A DNA stretch of 64,000 nt from Echinicola vietnamensis DSM 17526 (GTDB lineage Bacteria; Bacteroidota; Bacteroidia; Cytophagales; Cyclobacteriaceae). The notes under the pieces are model-generated. The model did not search any database. It was not told where the DNA came from and saw only the letters and a list, made by a program, of their open reading frames with translations. Positions 24,702-33,420 of this stretch are shown one piece after another (the first letter of the stretch is position 1; every line of letters begins with the position of its first letter). The position numbers were made by a program, and so were the translations under genes. The stretch spans positions 1,620,001 to 1,684,000 of the forward strand of contig NC_019904.1 in the NCBI RefSeq assembly GCF_000325705.1, given 5' to 3'.

Positions 24702-25472
24702 ATGAAAAAGTCTTCATTTAATCCTTCTAGAAGGACTTTTATAACACAAAGTACTAAAGCCACATTGGCAGTGGGAATTGGTAGCAGTGCATTGGGTTCT
24801 GCATTCCTGACGGCTTGTGGTGCCTCCAAAGAAGAGGAAGAGAAAGCAGTGCAGCTAAGTACTGGCTTTTCCCAAGCGGGGTTGACCTATGATTATGGCG
24901 CGCTGGAGCCAAATATCGACGCTACCACCATGGAAATCCACTATACCAAACATGCTGCAGGATATGCTAGGAAGCTGAAAGCAGCCTGTGAAGAAGAAGG
25001 AGTGGACATGAGTAAGCCGTTGGAGGAAGTCCTGATGAATGTCTCAAACTACAGTACGGCCATGCGAAATAATGGTGGCGGGCACTATAATCACGAGCTT
25101 TTCTGGAGCATCATGTCACCTGAAGGAGGCGGTAAGCCAGAAGGTGAGCTGGCCTCGGCCATTGATAAAGCATTCGGCAGTTTTGATGCATTTGTGGAGA
25201 AGTTTGAAGGCGAGGCAAAAGGAAGGTTTGGTTCTGGATGGGCTTGGTTGGTCTTGGATGCCAATAAAAAGCTGAAAGTAGGTTCCACCCCAAACCAGGA
25301 CAATCCGCTGATGGATGTTTCCGATCTGCAGGGAATTCCCTTGATGGGAATTGATGTGTGGGAACATGCCTATTACCTCCACTACCAAAATGAAAGAGGA
25401 AAATATGTGTCCAATTGGTGGAATGTAGTAAACTGGGCAGCCGTACAAGAGCGCTATGTTGCCATTGTTTAG
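24702..25472 (+). CDS. Fe/Mn superoxide dismutase with Tat and lipoprotein-type signal
   Basis: A 256-residue enzyme dismutating superoxide. The metal ligands are in [25 protein letters not shown] and [14 protein letters not shown] (two His from the N-terminal helices, then Asp and His). Unusually, the protein carries an N-terminal extension with twin arginines (SRRTFITQS), a hydrophobic stretch and a lipobox-like LTAC at about residue 39. This predicts Tat export in folded, metallated form and lipid anchoring in the periplasm. It has its own terminator (25535-25568). Metal preference (Fe or Mn) cannot be decided by eye. Confidence 0.93.
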   Translation: MKKSSFNPSRRTFITQSTKATLAVGIGSSALGSAFLTACGASKEEEEKAVQLSTGFSQAGLTYDYGALEPNIDATTMEIHYTKHAAGYARKLKAACEEEGVDMSKPLEEVLMNVSNYSTAMRNNGGGHYNHELFWSIMSPEGGGKPEGELASAIDKAFGSFDAFVEKFEGEAKGRFGSGWAWLVLDANKKLKVGSTPNQDNPLMDVSDLQGIPLMGIDVWEHAYYLHYQNERGKYVSNWWNVVNWAAVQERYVAIV

Positions 25473-25534
25473 TTTGCCATACAGGTTGTTCCTTACTAAT
25501 ATTGCGTAAATCCTTATTGGCGTAAATTATTGTT

Positions 25535-25568
25535 AACCGGGCTGGGTAATTTCCAGCCGGGTTTTTTT
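25535..25568 (+). terminator. Terminator after the superoxide dismutase gene
   Basis: A GC-rich stem (CCGGGCTGG / CCAGCCGG with one bulge) is followed by a run of seven T, 63 bp after the stop codon. Confidence 0.8.
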
Positions 25569-25665
25569 ATTTGGTTGTTTAACTACCATTTTTATTCGGT
25601 TATGTCTTAAAACTGGCATTTTGTTTGTTTTAAGAGGTGACTGCAAAATCAACTAACAAATAATT

Positions 25666-26439
25666 ATGAAAGGAACAATGAAAATTTATGCGAAATGGAT
25701 GATGCCATTAAGTCTTGGCGTTATGTTAATGGCGTGTTCAAACGATGATGATGAGGCTCCTAAGGAAGGGTATAGTCAAGTGACTTTAAAAGCTACTGCT
25801 GAGGGAGAATCGGAGACATCCTCCGAAAATAGTCGATTGGCCGCAGGAGTCATGAGCGTCAGTTCGTTTAGTGTAGGCACTCAAGACATGGAGATGAAGT
25901 ATGTTTCGCAAGCTGAAATCGATGCGGGGATCAGTATCGGTGATGGATTGTTGGAAACCAATCTCAGTGCTGAACTCGGTACAGAAGTTTCCCAAGAGAA
26001 AAGTCTGCAATTGATCGTAGATGGGGAATCCCAAGTAACTGTAATTGGTGAGGGGCAAACCCCCAATGGGCATTACACAGAGGTTTTATTTACGCTTCAT
26101 CAGCATGCTGAAGGAAGTGCAGGGAGCGAGATGGAAAACAAATCCCTGCTCATAGAGGGAGATGTGGAAGGCAAAAGTACCCAAGTGTGGCTGGCGGCTG
26201 AAAAGCAACTGAGGGCAGTAGCCGCTTCTTCTCAAGGATATGAAGTCAAGGGCGATACCGATCTATCAGTAGTGTTTGATTTGGAGGCCATGTTTGAAGG
26301 AGTGGATATGGATGCTGCACTGGATGCTAATTCCGATGGTGTTGTGGAAGTAGGTCCTGATAATATTGACGGAAATGCCGCCCTTTACAGTCAGATAGAG
26401 AGCAACTTGGAGGGAGCGGTATGGCTTAAGAACCAATAG
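25666..26439 (+). CDS. Uncharacterised lipoprotein
   Basis: A 257-residue lipoprotein with signal sequence (MKGTMKIYAKWMMPLSLGVM, lipobox LMAC) and a DDDE acidic stretch after the Cys, which often promotes surface export in Bacteroidota. The body is beta-rich and acidic; a phrase near the end (AALDANSDGVVEVGPDN) is EF-hand-like and may bind calcium. The architecture resembles DUF4382-type proteins but the signature was not recognised. Two in-frame ATGs (25666, 25678) are close together. It is monocistronic, with an inverted repeat behind it. Confidence 0.75.
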   Translation: MKGTMKIYAKWMMPLSLGVMLMACSNDDDEAPKEGYSQVTLKATAEGESETSSENSRLAAGVMSVSSFSVGTQDMEMKYVSQAEIDAGISIGDGLLETNLSAELGTEVSQEKSLQLIVDGESQVTVIGEGQTPNGHYTEVLFTLHQHAEGSAGSEMENKSLLIEGDVEGKSTQVWLAAEKQLRAVAASSQGYEVKGDTDLSVVFDLEAMFEGVDMDAALDANSDGVVEVGPDNIDGNAALYSQIESNLEGAVWLKNQ

Positions 26440-26458
26440 ATTCATTACAGCTCATTGC

Positions 26459-26537
26459 AAGTGGCTGCTTCCAGTGTAGAATTATGTGTAACACCTTAAA
26501 CGTGTTCCATATAGCTAAACTTTGGGGGCAGCCACTT
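26459..26537. repeat. Long-loop inverted repeat after the lipoprotein gene
   Basis: Ten-bp perfect arms AAGTGGCTGC (26459-26468) and GCAGCCACTT (26528-26537) enclose 59 nt. There is no strong T-run. It may be a 3' end structure of the lipoprotein mRNA. Confidence 0.45.
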
Positions 26538-26634
26538 TGTATTTGGTCATTAATTAACTTTTTTTGCTTGAGTTATTAACTTTGAATGATCTCTGGATTC
26601 GGTTATCCAGTCTATTCTTTTACAATCTTAAACT

Positions 26635-27102
26635 ATGAAAGATCCCAAGACCCTTAGTGCGGTAGCAGCATTTCACCAAACCTTTAAGCATCCTATCTTG
26701 GATAAACCATCCATTCCAGACGAAAAAAGAAGCAAGCTCAGGGTTTCTTTGATAGCAGAAGAACTGAAGGAATTGGAAGAAGCCATCCAAAATGAGGATC
26801 TCGTAGAGGTAGCGGATGCGTTATGTGACATACAGTATGTATTGGCAGGCGCGGTGCTCGAATTTGGCTTGGCAGATAAGTTTAAAGCCCTTTTTGATGA
26901 AGTACAGCGTTCTAATATGAGCAAAGCCTGTAAATCGATCGAAGAAGCCGAAGCCACCGTTTCCCATTATCAAGGACAAGGTGTCGATTGTTTTTATGAG
27001 CAGGAGGGCGACCGTTATTTGGTATTCAGAAAAGAAGACCATAAAACACTAAAGTCGATCAATTACTCTCCCGCAGACCTAAAGGGTATCCTTACCGAGT
27101 AG
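26635..27102 (+). CDS. MazG-like nucleotide pyrophosphohydrolase (PRA-PH superfamily)
   Basis: A 155-residue all-alpha NTP pyrophosphatase-like protein. The metal-binding pattern EExxE...ExxD is visible in LIAEELKELEEAI and LVEVADALCDIQYVLAG. Members hydrolyse non-canonical or excess (d)NTPs, or phosphoribosyl-ATP. The extra C-terminal part (SHYQGQGVDCFYEQEGDRYL) with a VFRKEDHKTLKS end is typical of the stand-alone Bacteroidota version. It has a 37-bp gap to the peptidase gene downstream. Confidence 0.87.
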   Translation: MKDPKTLSAVAAFHQTFKHPILDKPSIPDEKRSKLRVSLIAEELKELEEAIQNEDLVEVADALCDIQYVLAGAVLEFGLADKFKALFDEVQRSNMSKACKSIEEAEATVSHYQGQGVDCFYEQEGDRYLVFRKEDHKTLKSINYSPADLKGILTE

Positions 27103-27141
27103 ATTCCATAAATATATCACAAACCTTAAAATCTTTTCTTG

Positions 27142-28275
27142 ATGGCTGTTCCTTCGAAATTGCTCCCAGTCTTGGCTTTTGCCTTGTGTATTATTTTTAG
27201 TGGTTATGGCCAGCAGCGGGCCAGGGATTATGGCTTTTCATTTGGCGTGCTCGCTCCAGGTGATGGGAATGCCATTACGGATGTGGCCGGCGTGAAAGTG
27301 GGCCATCAAACCCTGCTCAGAGGGGATAGTGTTCGGACAGGCGTTACGGCCATCTTGCCCCATGGCGGAAACGTCTTTCAGGAAAAGGTGCCGGGAGCAG
27401 TTTATGTCGGCAATGGTTTTGGGAAATTGGCTGGGACCACCCAGGTGGAGGAATTGGGGAATATCGAAACCCCTATCGTCCTGACCAATACCTTAAATGT
27501 GGCCTCGGGGATCGAAGGAGTGATCGATTATACATTTTTAAATCCCGAAAATGACAATGTCCGATCTGTGAATGCGCTGGTAGGAGAGACCAACGACGGC
27601 TACCTCAATGATATTCGCGGTCGGCATGTGCAGCCATCTGATGTAGTGGCAGCGATTCAGTCTGCCCAAAGCGGAGCCGTAGAAGAGGGCAACGTGGGCG
27701 CTGGCACCGGTACCGTTTGTTTTGGTTTTAAAGGTGGGATAGGCACGGCCTCCCGAAAGCTTCCGGCCGAAATGGGGGGCTACACGGTTGGGGTATTGGT
27801 GCAGACCAATTTTGGCGGAGTCCTTCAGATCGATGGGTTCCCCGTGGGAAAGGAACTTGGCCAATATGCCTTCAAAAATCAACTGGAATCTGCCGATGGT
27901 TCATGCATGATCGTCGTGGCTACCGATGCACCGATCCATGCGAGGAACTTGAAGCGAGTGGCAAAACGGGCCATGATGGGCTTGGCCAAAACCGGAGGGA
28001 TCGCCTCTAATGGATCCGGGGATTACGTGGTGGCTTTTTCTACGGCAAAGGACCTGCGAATTCCTTATGATAGCCATGGAGCGGAACGGCTGACGATGGA
28101 AGTGGTGAACAATGACTATATGAGCGGACTTTTTTTAGCGACCATAGAGGCTACTGAAGAGGCCATTATCAACTCCCTGTTTGCTGCAGAAACCATGAAG
28201 GGCTACCAAGGCCATGAGGTCAAAGCGCTTCCCATTGAACGGGTGTTAGAGATAAAGCGTCACAAAGGTTTTTAA
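27142..28275 (+). CDS. P1-family (DmpA/S58) aminopeptidase
   Basis: A 377-residue self-processing N-terminal-nucleophile hydrolase of the DmpA/BapA family, which releases D- or L-amino acids or beta-peptides. The signal peptide is MAVPSKLLPVLAFALCIIFS. Family motifs include NAITDVAGVKVGHQTL, GNVGAGTGTVCFGFKGG and the autocleavage serine region GIASNGSGDYVVAFST. The start is ATG 27142; a TTG directly before it is unlikely. It would act in the periplasm. The gene may be cotranscribed with the MazG-like gene. Confidence 0.92.
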   Translation: MAVPSKLLPVLAFALCIIFSGYGQQRARDYGFSFGVLAPGDGNAITDVAGVKVGHQTLLRGDSVRTGVTAILPHGGNVFQEKVPGAVYVGNGFGKLAGTTQVEELGNIETPIVLTNTLNVASGIEGVIDYTFLNPENDNVRSVNALVGETNDGYLNDIRGRHVQPSDVVAAIQSAQSGAVEEGNVGAGTGTVCFGFKGGIGTASRKLPAEMGGYTVGVLVQTNFGGVLQIDGFPVGKELGQYAFKNQLESADGSCMIVVATDAPIHARNLKRVAKRAMMGLAKTGGIASNGSGDYVVAFSTAKDLRIPYDSHGAERLTMEVVNNDYMSGLFLATIEATEEAIINSLFAAETMKGYQGHEVKALPIERVLEIKRHKGF

Positions 28276-28405
28276 TTTGACTGGCTGGTTTCGAACGATG
28301 GTGGCAGCACCTATTTTAATTAATGCCTAGCTATTGGCCTTAATGGCCTGTTTTACAATTTTTAACAATCCTAACATTTGAAATAGCAAAAAACCAGTTT
28401 ATATT

Positions 28406-28424
28406 TACTTTGTAATTCAAAGTA
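28406..28424. promoter_or_regulatory. Palindromic operator candidate, copy 1
   Basis: TACTTTG-TAATT-CAAAGTA, a perfect 7-bp inverted repeat with 5-nt spacer ending 6 bp before the ATG of the membrane-protein gene. A near-identical palindrome precedes creD at 29341-29361. It is probably bound by the winged-helix protein encoded between them. Confidence 0.65.
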
Positions 28425-28430
28425 CTTTCT

Positions 28431-29039
28431 ATGGATCAGCAAAAATACATGGACGATTTGCGGGAAATCCGTGAAATGATGAACAAGTCCTCCAAGTTTA
28501 TTTCCCTTAGCGGTATGTCGGGCATTGCAGCAGGGATCATAGCCTTGATAGGGGCGTTTGCGGCCTATCGGCTCGTCTATTCTGAGTGGTCGTACGATAC
28601 AGGTGTTGACGAAATGTCCATGATTTTTCGTTTGATGTGGATTGGAGGATTGATCTTGGTGGGGGCTGTTGCAGCTGGCATTTTGTTCACCAGAAATACC
28701 GCAAAGAGAAATCAGCAAAAGCTATGGGATCACCCGTCCAAACGTCTGCTAGTCAACCTGGCCATTCCGATAGTTTCAGGAGGGATTTTCTGTGTAATTC
28801 TTTTGCTTAAGGGAAATTTGGAGTGGATCGCTCCCTTGACGCTGGTGTTTTATGGATTGGCACTGATCAATGCCAGTAAATATACCGTGGGCGGAATTCG
28901 CAGTTTGGGATTCGCAGAAATAGTCTTAGGTTTGCTGGCTGCCTGTTTTACAGGGTATGGGATATGGTTTTGGGCCGTTGGTTTTGGAGTGCTCCATATT
29001 GTTTATGGATTGGTCATGCAATTAAAATATAAGTTGTGA
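28431..29039 (+). CDS. Six-helix inner-membrane protein of the CreD locus
   Basis: A 202-residue membrane protein with a short cytoplasmic N-terminus (MDQQKYMDDLREIREMMNKS) and about six hydrophobic helices (22-44, 65-87, 101-121, 124-142, 155-175, 177-196). No enzyme motif is visible. Similar proteins occur in Bacteroidota beside a winged-helix regulator and CreD, as here. Its stop overlaps the regulator start by 4 bp (GTGA), so the two are translationally coupled. A role in sensing envelope state is guessed from context only. Confidence 0.75.
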   Translation: MDQQKYMDDLREIREMMNKSSKFISLSGMSGIAAGIIALIGAFAAYRLVYSEWSYDTGVDEMSMIFRLMWIGGLILVGAVAAGILFTRNTAKRNQQKLWDHPSKRLLVNLAIPIVSGGIFCVILLLKGNLEWIAPLTLVFYGLALINASKYTVGGIRSLGFAEIVLGLLAACFTGYGIWFWAVGFGVLHIVYGLVMQLKYKL

Positions 29040-29326
29040 AAGAGCTGTTAAAGGATCTTAATAAAGCCTTTGAAAATAAAATCAGGTTGGGGATAATGTC
29101 TGCTTTGGTGGTCAATGATCACCTGGACTTTACGGCATTAAAGGACCTTTTGGGGGTGACCGATGGGAATTTGGCCAGTCACTTGAAAAACTTGGAGAAG
29201 CATAAATATATCCGATTCAAAAAGGAATTTCTCGATCGTAAGCCGAATACCAAATATGCCGCTACGCCGGAAGGAATCAAGGCGTTTGAGAAGCATATTA
29301 AGGCAATTGAACAATTATTGAAATAA
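29036..29326 (+). CDS. Winged-helix transcriptional regulator
   Basis: A 96-residue regulator starting at GTG 29036 inside the end of the preceding gene. It is a compact winged helix (LGIMSALVVNDHLDFTALKD, LGVTDGNLASHLKNLEKHKY, and a wing around FLDRKPNTKYAATPEG), of the MarR/ArsR-like type often annotated as DUF4364-like or winged helix DNA-binding. The recognition helix is TDGNLASHLKNL. The palindromes at 28406-28424 and 29341-29361 are natural candidates for its sites, which would give autoregulation plus control of creD. Confidence 0.87.
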   Translation: MKELLKDLNKAFENKIRLGIMSALVVNDHLDFTALKDLLGVTDGNLASHLKNLEKHKYIRFKKEFLDRKPNTKYAATPEGIKAFEKHIKAIEQLLK

Positions 29327-29340
29327 AAAAATTTACCCAT

Positions 29341-29361
29341 GTACTTTGAAATACAAAGTAC
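29341..29361. promoter_or_regulatory. Palindromic operator candidate, copy 2
   Basis: GTACTTTG-AAATA-CAAAGTAC, a perfect 8-bp inverted repeat with a 5-nt spacer, 18 bp upstream of the creD ATG. It differs from copy 1 at only two spacer positions over 20 bp. Confidence 0.7.
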
Positions 29362-29379
29362 TTTTAAAAACAGATAATT

Positions 29380-30729
29380 ATGAAAAATGAAAACACGTAT
29401 TTGGAAAAATTAGGTGCTTGGATCAGTAATTCCGTGAGTCTAAAATTATTGGTCATCACCATTTTGGTTTTACTGCTGCTGATTCCCTCGTCGATGATCA
29501 TGGATTTAATTTCTGAGCGCGAAGCGCTCAATGAGCAAACCAAGGCTGAAGTGAGCTCAAAATGGGCCAATAGCCAGCAAGTGAACGGTCCGGTGCTGAC
29601 CGTTCCACTGCTTTATGAATATCACGATAAGGAGGAGATCAGAGAAGAAATAAAGTACCTCTACTTACTCCCCGAGCAGCTGCAGGTAGATGGAAAAATC
29701 ACTCCAGAAACCCTTCGCCGGGGGATTTATGAAGTAGTGGTGTATACATCCCATTTGGTATTTGCAGGAGACTTCCAGCTTCAAGAGAATTTTAGCCGGA
29801 ATAACCTCAAGGAAATCCAATATGACAAAGCCTTTTTGACCATTGGAATATCCGATCTCAGGGGAATTAAGGAGGAGCTGGTGGTCAATTGGGGTGGTGA
29901 GCAACTGCAAGTGAAGCCGGGATCTAAGATTCCAGCGTTGATCCATCAGGGGATCTCGGTGGATTTGCCTCACCTGGACTTGATGAAAGGAAAGAAGATT
30001 CCTTTTTCCTTTGCGTTGAATTTGCAGGGGAGCCGTAGCATGTCGTTTGTTCCCGTGGGCGGGACGACCGAAATACAGCTGACATCGCCGTGGTCTTCAC
30101 CTAGCTTTAGTGGTAATTTTCTGCCTGATCAGCGTGAAGTTACCAACGTTGGGTTTACGGCCAATTGGAAAGTGCTGCAGTTGAACCGGAATTTTCCGCA
30201 GTTTTGGGTGGATGAGTCCCAAGGAGGAAACCTTCAAGCAGCGGCATTTGGCGTGGATTTGTTATTTCCTGTTGACAATTACCAAAAGTCCATGCGATCT
30301 GCCAAGTACGCGGTGATGACCATTGTCGTTACTTTTCTGGTTTTCTTTTTGGTAGAAGTGCTCAATAAACGGAAGATTCATCCCTTCCAATATGCTTTGG
30401 TCGGCTTAGGGCTTTGTTTGTTCTATGTATTGCTGGTATCCATCACGGAGCATTCGGATTTCAATACGGCCTATGCCATGGCCACTTTGGGCATTGTGTC
30501 GATGATTGTGCTGTATTCACTGACCGTTTTCAAAAAGAAAATGCTGAGCTTACTCTTATTGGCAGCGTTAGCGGGGGCTTTTGGATTTTTATATGTGACC
30601 TTACAGTTGACTGATTATGCGCTGCTGATGGGAAGCATTGGCCTGACGGTGATGTTGGCCATGACCATGTATTTCACGCGGAATATTGATTGGTACCAAT
30701 TGAGCATCGGAAAGCAAGAAGATAAGTGA
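29380..30729 (+). CDS. creD: Cell-envelope integrity protein CreD
   Basis: A 449-residue inner-membrane protein of the CreD family, linked in Proteobacteria to envelope stress and colicin or beta-lactam responses. An N-terminal transmembrane helix (LLVITILVLLLLIPSSMIMD) is followed by a large periplasmic domain (QVNGPVLTVPLLYEY, then PVGGTTEIQLTSPWSSPSF and FPVDNYQKSMRSAKYAV). About five C-terminal helices follow, with the typical RKIHPFQYALVGLGLCLFY motif. No CreBC two-component genes are nearby; control is more likely by the adjacent winged-helix protein. Confidence 0.93.
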   Translation: MKNENTYLEKLGAWISNSVSLKLLVITILVLLLLIPSSMIMDLISEREALNEQTKAEVSSKWANSQQVNGPVLTVPLLYEYHDKEEIREEIKYLYLLPEQLQVDGKITPETLRRGIYEVVVYTSHLVFAGDFQLQENFSRNNLKEIQYDKAFLTIGISDLRGIKEELVVNWGGEQLQVKPGSKIPALIHQGISVDLPHLDLMKGKKIPFSFALNLQGSRSMSFVPVGGTTEIQLTSPWSSPSFSGNFLPDQREVTNVGFTANWKVLQLNRNFPQFWVDESQGGNLQAAAFGVDLLFPVDNYQKSMRSAKYAVMTIVVTFLVFFLVEVLNKRKIHPFQYALVGLGLCLFYVLLVSITEHSDFNTAYAMATLGIVSMIVLYSLTVFKKKMLSLLLLAALAGAFGFLYVTLQLTDYALLMGSIGLTVMLAMTMYFTRNIDWYQLSIGKQEDK

Positions 30730-31052
30730 GTGTGTTAAACCAGCTTTGTGCCTGCCCTTTTTTGGTAAACAAGGATCATTTCCTTGCGGAAAAAACGGGG
30801 CAGGTATTGGTTTTGAGGCTTGGACGAAATTAATAGGAAGATCATTGCCAGGGGCATATTTATGGGAAGTGACCAGGTAGATGCTGCAGGCTTTTAAATA
30901 GGGAGGATTTGGATGGACGTATATGGTCACCGTTCCAAGAGGTTTAGTGCCATAAAAATTGTATAATGAGGCTTTTCGTATAAATTAATTTTTTATCCTA
31001 CGAGGAATCAATAATTTAATGCGTTCAAATCAAGTAATACCCTATAGAAAAT
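30730..31052. other. Intergenic region between creD and the GMC-oxidoreductase pair
   Basis: No convincing gene in 323 bp. A 7-bp inverted pair CCTGCCC (30751-30757) / GGGCAGG (30798-30804) with an inner AAGGA/TCCTT stem may be the creD 3' end. The AT-rich stretch at 30960-31050 probably holds the promoter of the next gene. Confidence 0.5.
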
Positions 31053-31604
31053 ATGAATAGACGCGAAGCAATGAAGGGCGTGGGGCTGCTGTTTGGCAGT
31101 GCCCTATCGGTATCTACCCTTGCGGTGTTCCAGCAGGGCTGTACCCGCTCAAAAGAAGCCGTGGCAGGTGTTTTCACCGATGAAGATGCCCAGTTAATGG
31201 CCACGATCGGGGATATCATTATCCCTGAAACACCCGACTCTCCAGGGGCCAAAGCCGTGGGGATTGGTGCATTTATGGTAAAGATGCTGGAGGACTGTTA
31301 TTCCCAAGAGGACCGGGAAAACGTCTCTTTGGCATTAGGTTATTTTGAATCGGATAAGGATTTTTCTGCGCTGTCACCTGATGAGCAGGTAGCCGCTGTA
31401 AGTGATCTGGATGGCCAAGTGTATGCCAAAAGTAACGAGCTAGAGGATGGACTCGTGCGGGGCTATAAAATCATCAAAGAGTTGACCCTTTTTGGATACT
31501 TTAGTTCGGAGGCAGGTGCCACTCAGGCGCTGCGTTACGAACTGGTGCCCGGCCGCTATGATGGCTGTGTCGATCTGAAGCCCGGAGACAAAGCCTGGGC
31601 ATAA
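31053..31604 (+). CDS. Gluconate 2-dehydrogenase subunit 3 family protein, Tat-exported
   Basis: A 183-residue small subunit of a flavin dehydrogenase. A Tat signal is present (MNRREAMKGVGLLFGSALSV) with a lipobox-like QQGC. The domain follows: FTDEDAQLMATIGDIIIPET, then SPGAKAVGIGAFMVKML and ALRYELVPGRYDGCVDL. It lies 18 bp before the GMC oxidoreductase, which has no signal of its own, so the two likely cross the membrane as a folded pair. Such pairs oxidise sugars or sugar alcohols in the periplasm. Confidence 0.92.
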   Translation: MNRREAMKGVGLLFGSALSVSTLAVFQQGCTRSKEAVAGVFTDEDAQLMATIGDIIIPETPDSPGAKAVGIGAFMVKMLEDCYSQEDRENVSLALGYFESDKDFSALSPDEQVAAVSDLDGQVYAKSNELEDGLVRGYKIIKELTLFGYFSSEAGATQALRYELVPGRYDGCVDLKPGDKAWA

Positions 31605-31622
31605 CCTAAAATAATCCTTACC

Positions 31623-33323
31623 ATGAATTTGAATATCAAAGCAACAAAAGAAAATACCTACGATGCGATCGTCGTGGGCTCCGGCATCAGTGGAGGCTGG
31701 GCAGCAAAAGAACTGTGTGAAAAGGGACTAAAAACCTTGGTGCTGGAACGCGGCAAGAATGTGGAACACATCAAGGGCTACCCCACCACAAACCTGAACC
31801 CTTGGGAACTCGATCACCGGGGATGGTCGACCAACGAAAGCAAGGAGAAGCATCCCATCCAAAGCCGCTGCTATGCCTTTGGAGAAGACACCCAACAGTT
31901 TTGGGTCAATGACCTGGAGAATCCATATAATGAAGTAAAGCCTTTCAATTGGCTCAGAGGCTACCACGTCGGAGGGAGGTCCCTGATGTGGGGAAGGCAG
32001 TGTTACCGCTTGAGTGATATTGACTTTGAAGCCAATGCTAAGGACGGATACGGTGTGGATTGGCCGGTGAGGTATAAGGACTTGGCACCGTGGTACACGT
32101 ATGTGGAAAAATTTGCGGGGATCTCTGGCCAAGCGGAAGGTTTGCCGCAGTTACCGGACAGTCATTTTTTGCCTGCCATGGAGATGAACTGTGTAGAAAA
32201 GCATGTTGCCGCTCGGGTAAAGGAGAAATTTGACGACCGGATCATTACCATCGGCAGGGCGGCACATGCGACAGCTGCCTTAAACGGTCGGGGGCCATGC
32301 CAGTATCGAAATCTCTGTGCTAGGGGTTGCCCATTTGGAGGATACTTTAGCAGTAACTCAGCTACGCTTCCAGCCGCTATGCAAACCGGAAACATGACCC
32401 TTAGGCCTTTTTCCATTGTGACGGAAGTGCTCTATGACAAAGAAACTGGTAAGGCCAATGGTGTGCGCATCATGGATGCCGAAACCAAGGAATATACCGA
32501 ATATTATGCGAAAGTAGTTTTCTTGAATGCTTCCACCTTGGGCACGGCTTGGATCCTGCTCAATTCCGTTTCGGATGCCTTTCCCAATGGGTTGGGGAAT
32601 GGTAGTGAGCAGGTCGGGCATAACCTGATGGATCATCACTATGGTGTGGGGGCTTCCGGAGCCATTGAAGGTTTTGGAGATAAATATTATTATGGCCGCA
32701 GGCCAAACGGTATTTATGTACCCCGCTTTAGAAATATCAGTGAAGCCACTGAGCGACCGGATTATGTACGTGGGTTTGGTTACCAAGGAGGTGCCGGACG
32801 CGGACGCGGTCAAGGTGGTCCTGCTGGTGTGGGAGCAGATTTCAAACTGTCCAAAACCCAACCAAGTGAAGATTGGAGCTTTGGTATCGGGTCATGGGGT
32901 GAGCATTTGCCCTATTATGATAACAAGGTAAGCCTCAATCATGATAAGTTAGATGCTTATGGACTGCCCACATTGGACATCGACTGTGAGTTTAAGGAAA
33001 ATGAAATGGCCATGCGTAAAGATATGCGCCAAAGTGCCGTGGATATCCTAGAGGCTGTCGGAGCTAAAAATATCAATTCATACGATAGTGCACCGCCTCC
33101 GGGCCATTGCATCCATGAAATGGGAACCGCCAGGATGGGCAAGGATCCGAAGACCTCAGTCCTGAACGGCTATAATCAAATGCATGAAGTGCCCAATGTC
33201 TATATCACAGATGGTGCTTTTATGGCATCTTCGGCCTGCCAAAATCCTTCCCTTACTTATATGGCTTTTACAGCCAGGGCCTGCGATCATGCGGTTAAGG
33301 AACTGAAGAAGCAGAATTTGTAA
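31623..33323 (+). CDS. GMC-family FAD oxidoreductase
   Basis: A 566-residue flavoprotein dehydrogenase. The dinucleotide-binding motif is DAIVVGSGISGGWAAKEL near the N-terminus, the GMC signature region HVGGRSLMWGRQCYR follows, and the C-terminal catalytic His/Asn region is GHCIHEMGTARMG with ACQNPSLTYMAFTARA. Length is normal. It has no signal peptide; the Tat signal of the preceding subunit probably carries it. The substrate is likely an aldose or polyol. A glycine-rich insert (YQGGAGRGRGQGGPAGVG) at about 385 is unusual. Confidence 0.94.
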   Translation: MNLNIKATKENTYDAIVVGSGISGGWAAKELCEKGLKTLVLERGKNVEHIKGYPTTNLNPWELDHRGWSTNESKEKHPIQSRCYAFGEDTQQFWVNDLENPYNEVKPFNWLRGYHVGGRSLMWGRQCYRLSDIDFEANAKDGYGVDWPVRYKDLAPWYTYVEKFAGISGQAEGLPQLPDSHFLPAMEMNCVEKHVAARVKEKFDDRIITIGRAAHATAALNGRGPCQYRNLCARGCPFGGYFSSNSATLPAAMQTGNMTLRPFSIVTEVLYDKETGKANGVRIMDAETKEYTEYYAKVVFLNASTLGTAWILLNSVSDAFPNGLGNGSEQVGHNLMDHHYGVGASGAIEGFGDKYYYGRRPNGIYVPRFRNISEATERPDYVRGFGYQGGAGRGRGQGGPAGVGADFKLSKTQPSEDWSFGIGSWGEHLPYYDNKVSLNHDKLDAYGLPTLDIDCEFKENEMAMRKDMRQSAVDILEAVGAKNINSYDSAPPPGHCIHEMGTARMGKDPKTSVLNGYNQMHEVPNVYITDGAFMASSACQNPSLTYMAFTARACDHAVKELKKQNL

Positions 33324-33420
33324 TAAATTTTCTTTATGGCCATGGATAAAATGGATGGGTATACCTCATGCATTTAATCTGTGGCTTTTTTATACGTCCA
33401 AAAAAAATGTCCGACAATCT

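Noticed and set aside
30601..30930. Minus-strand ORF across the end of creD
   Set aside because: It overlaps creD coding sequence and shows no domain, signal or start context.
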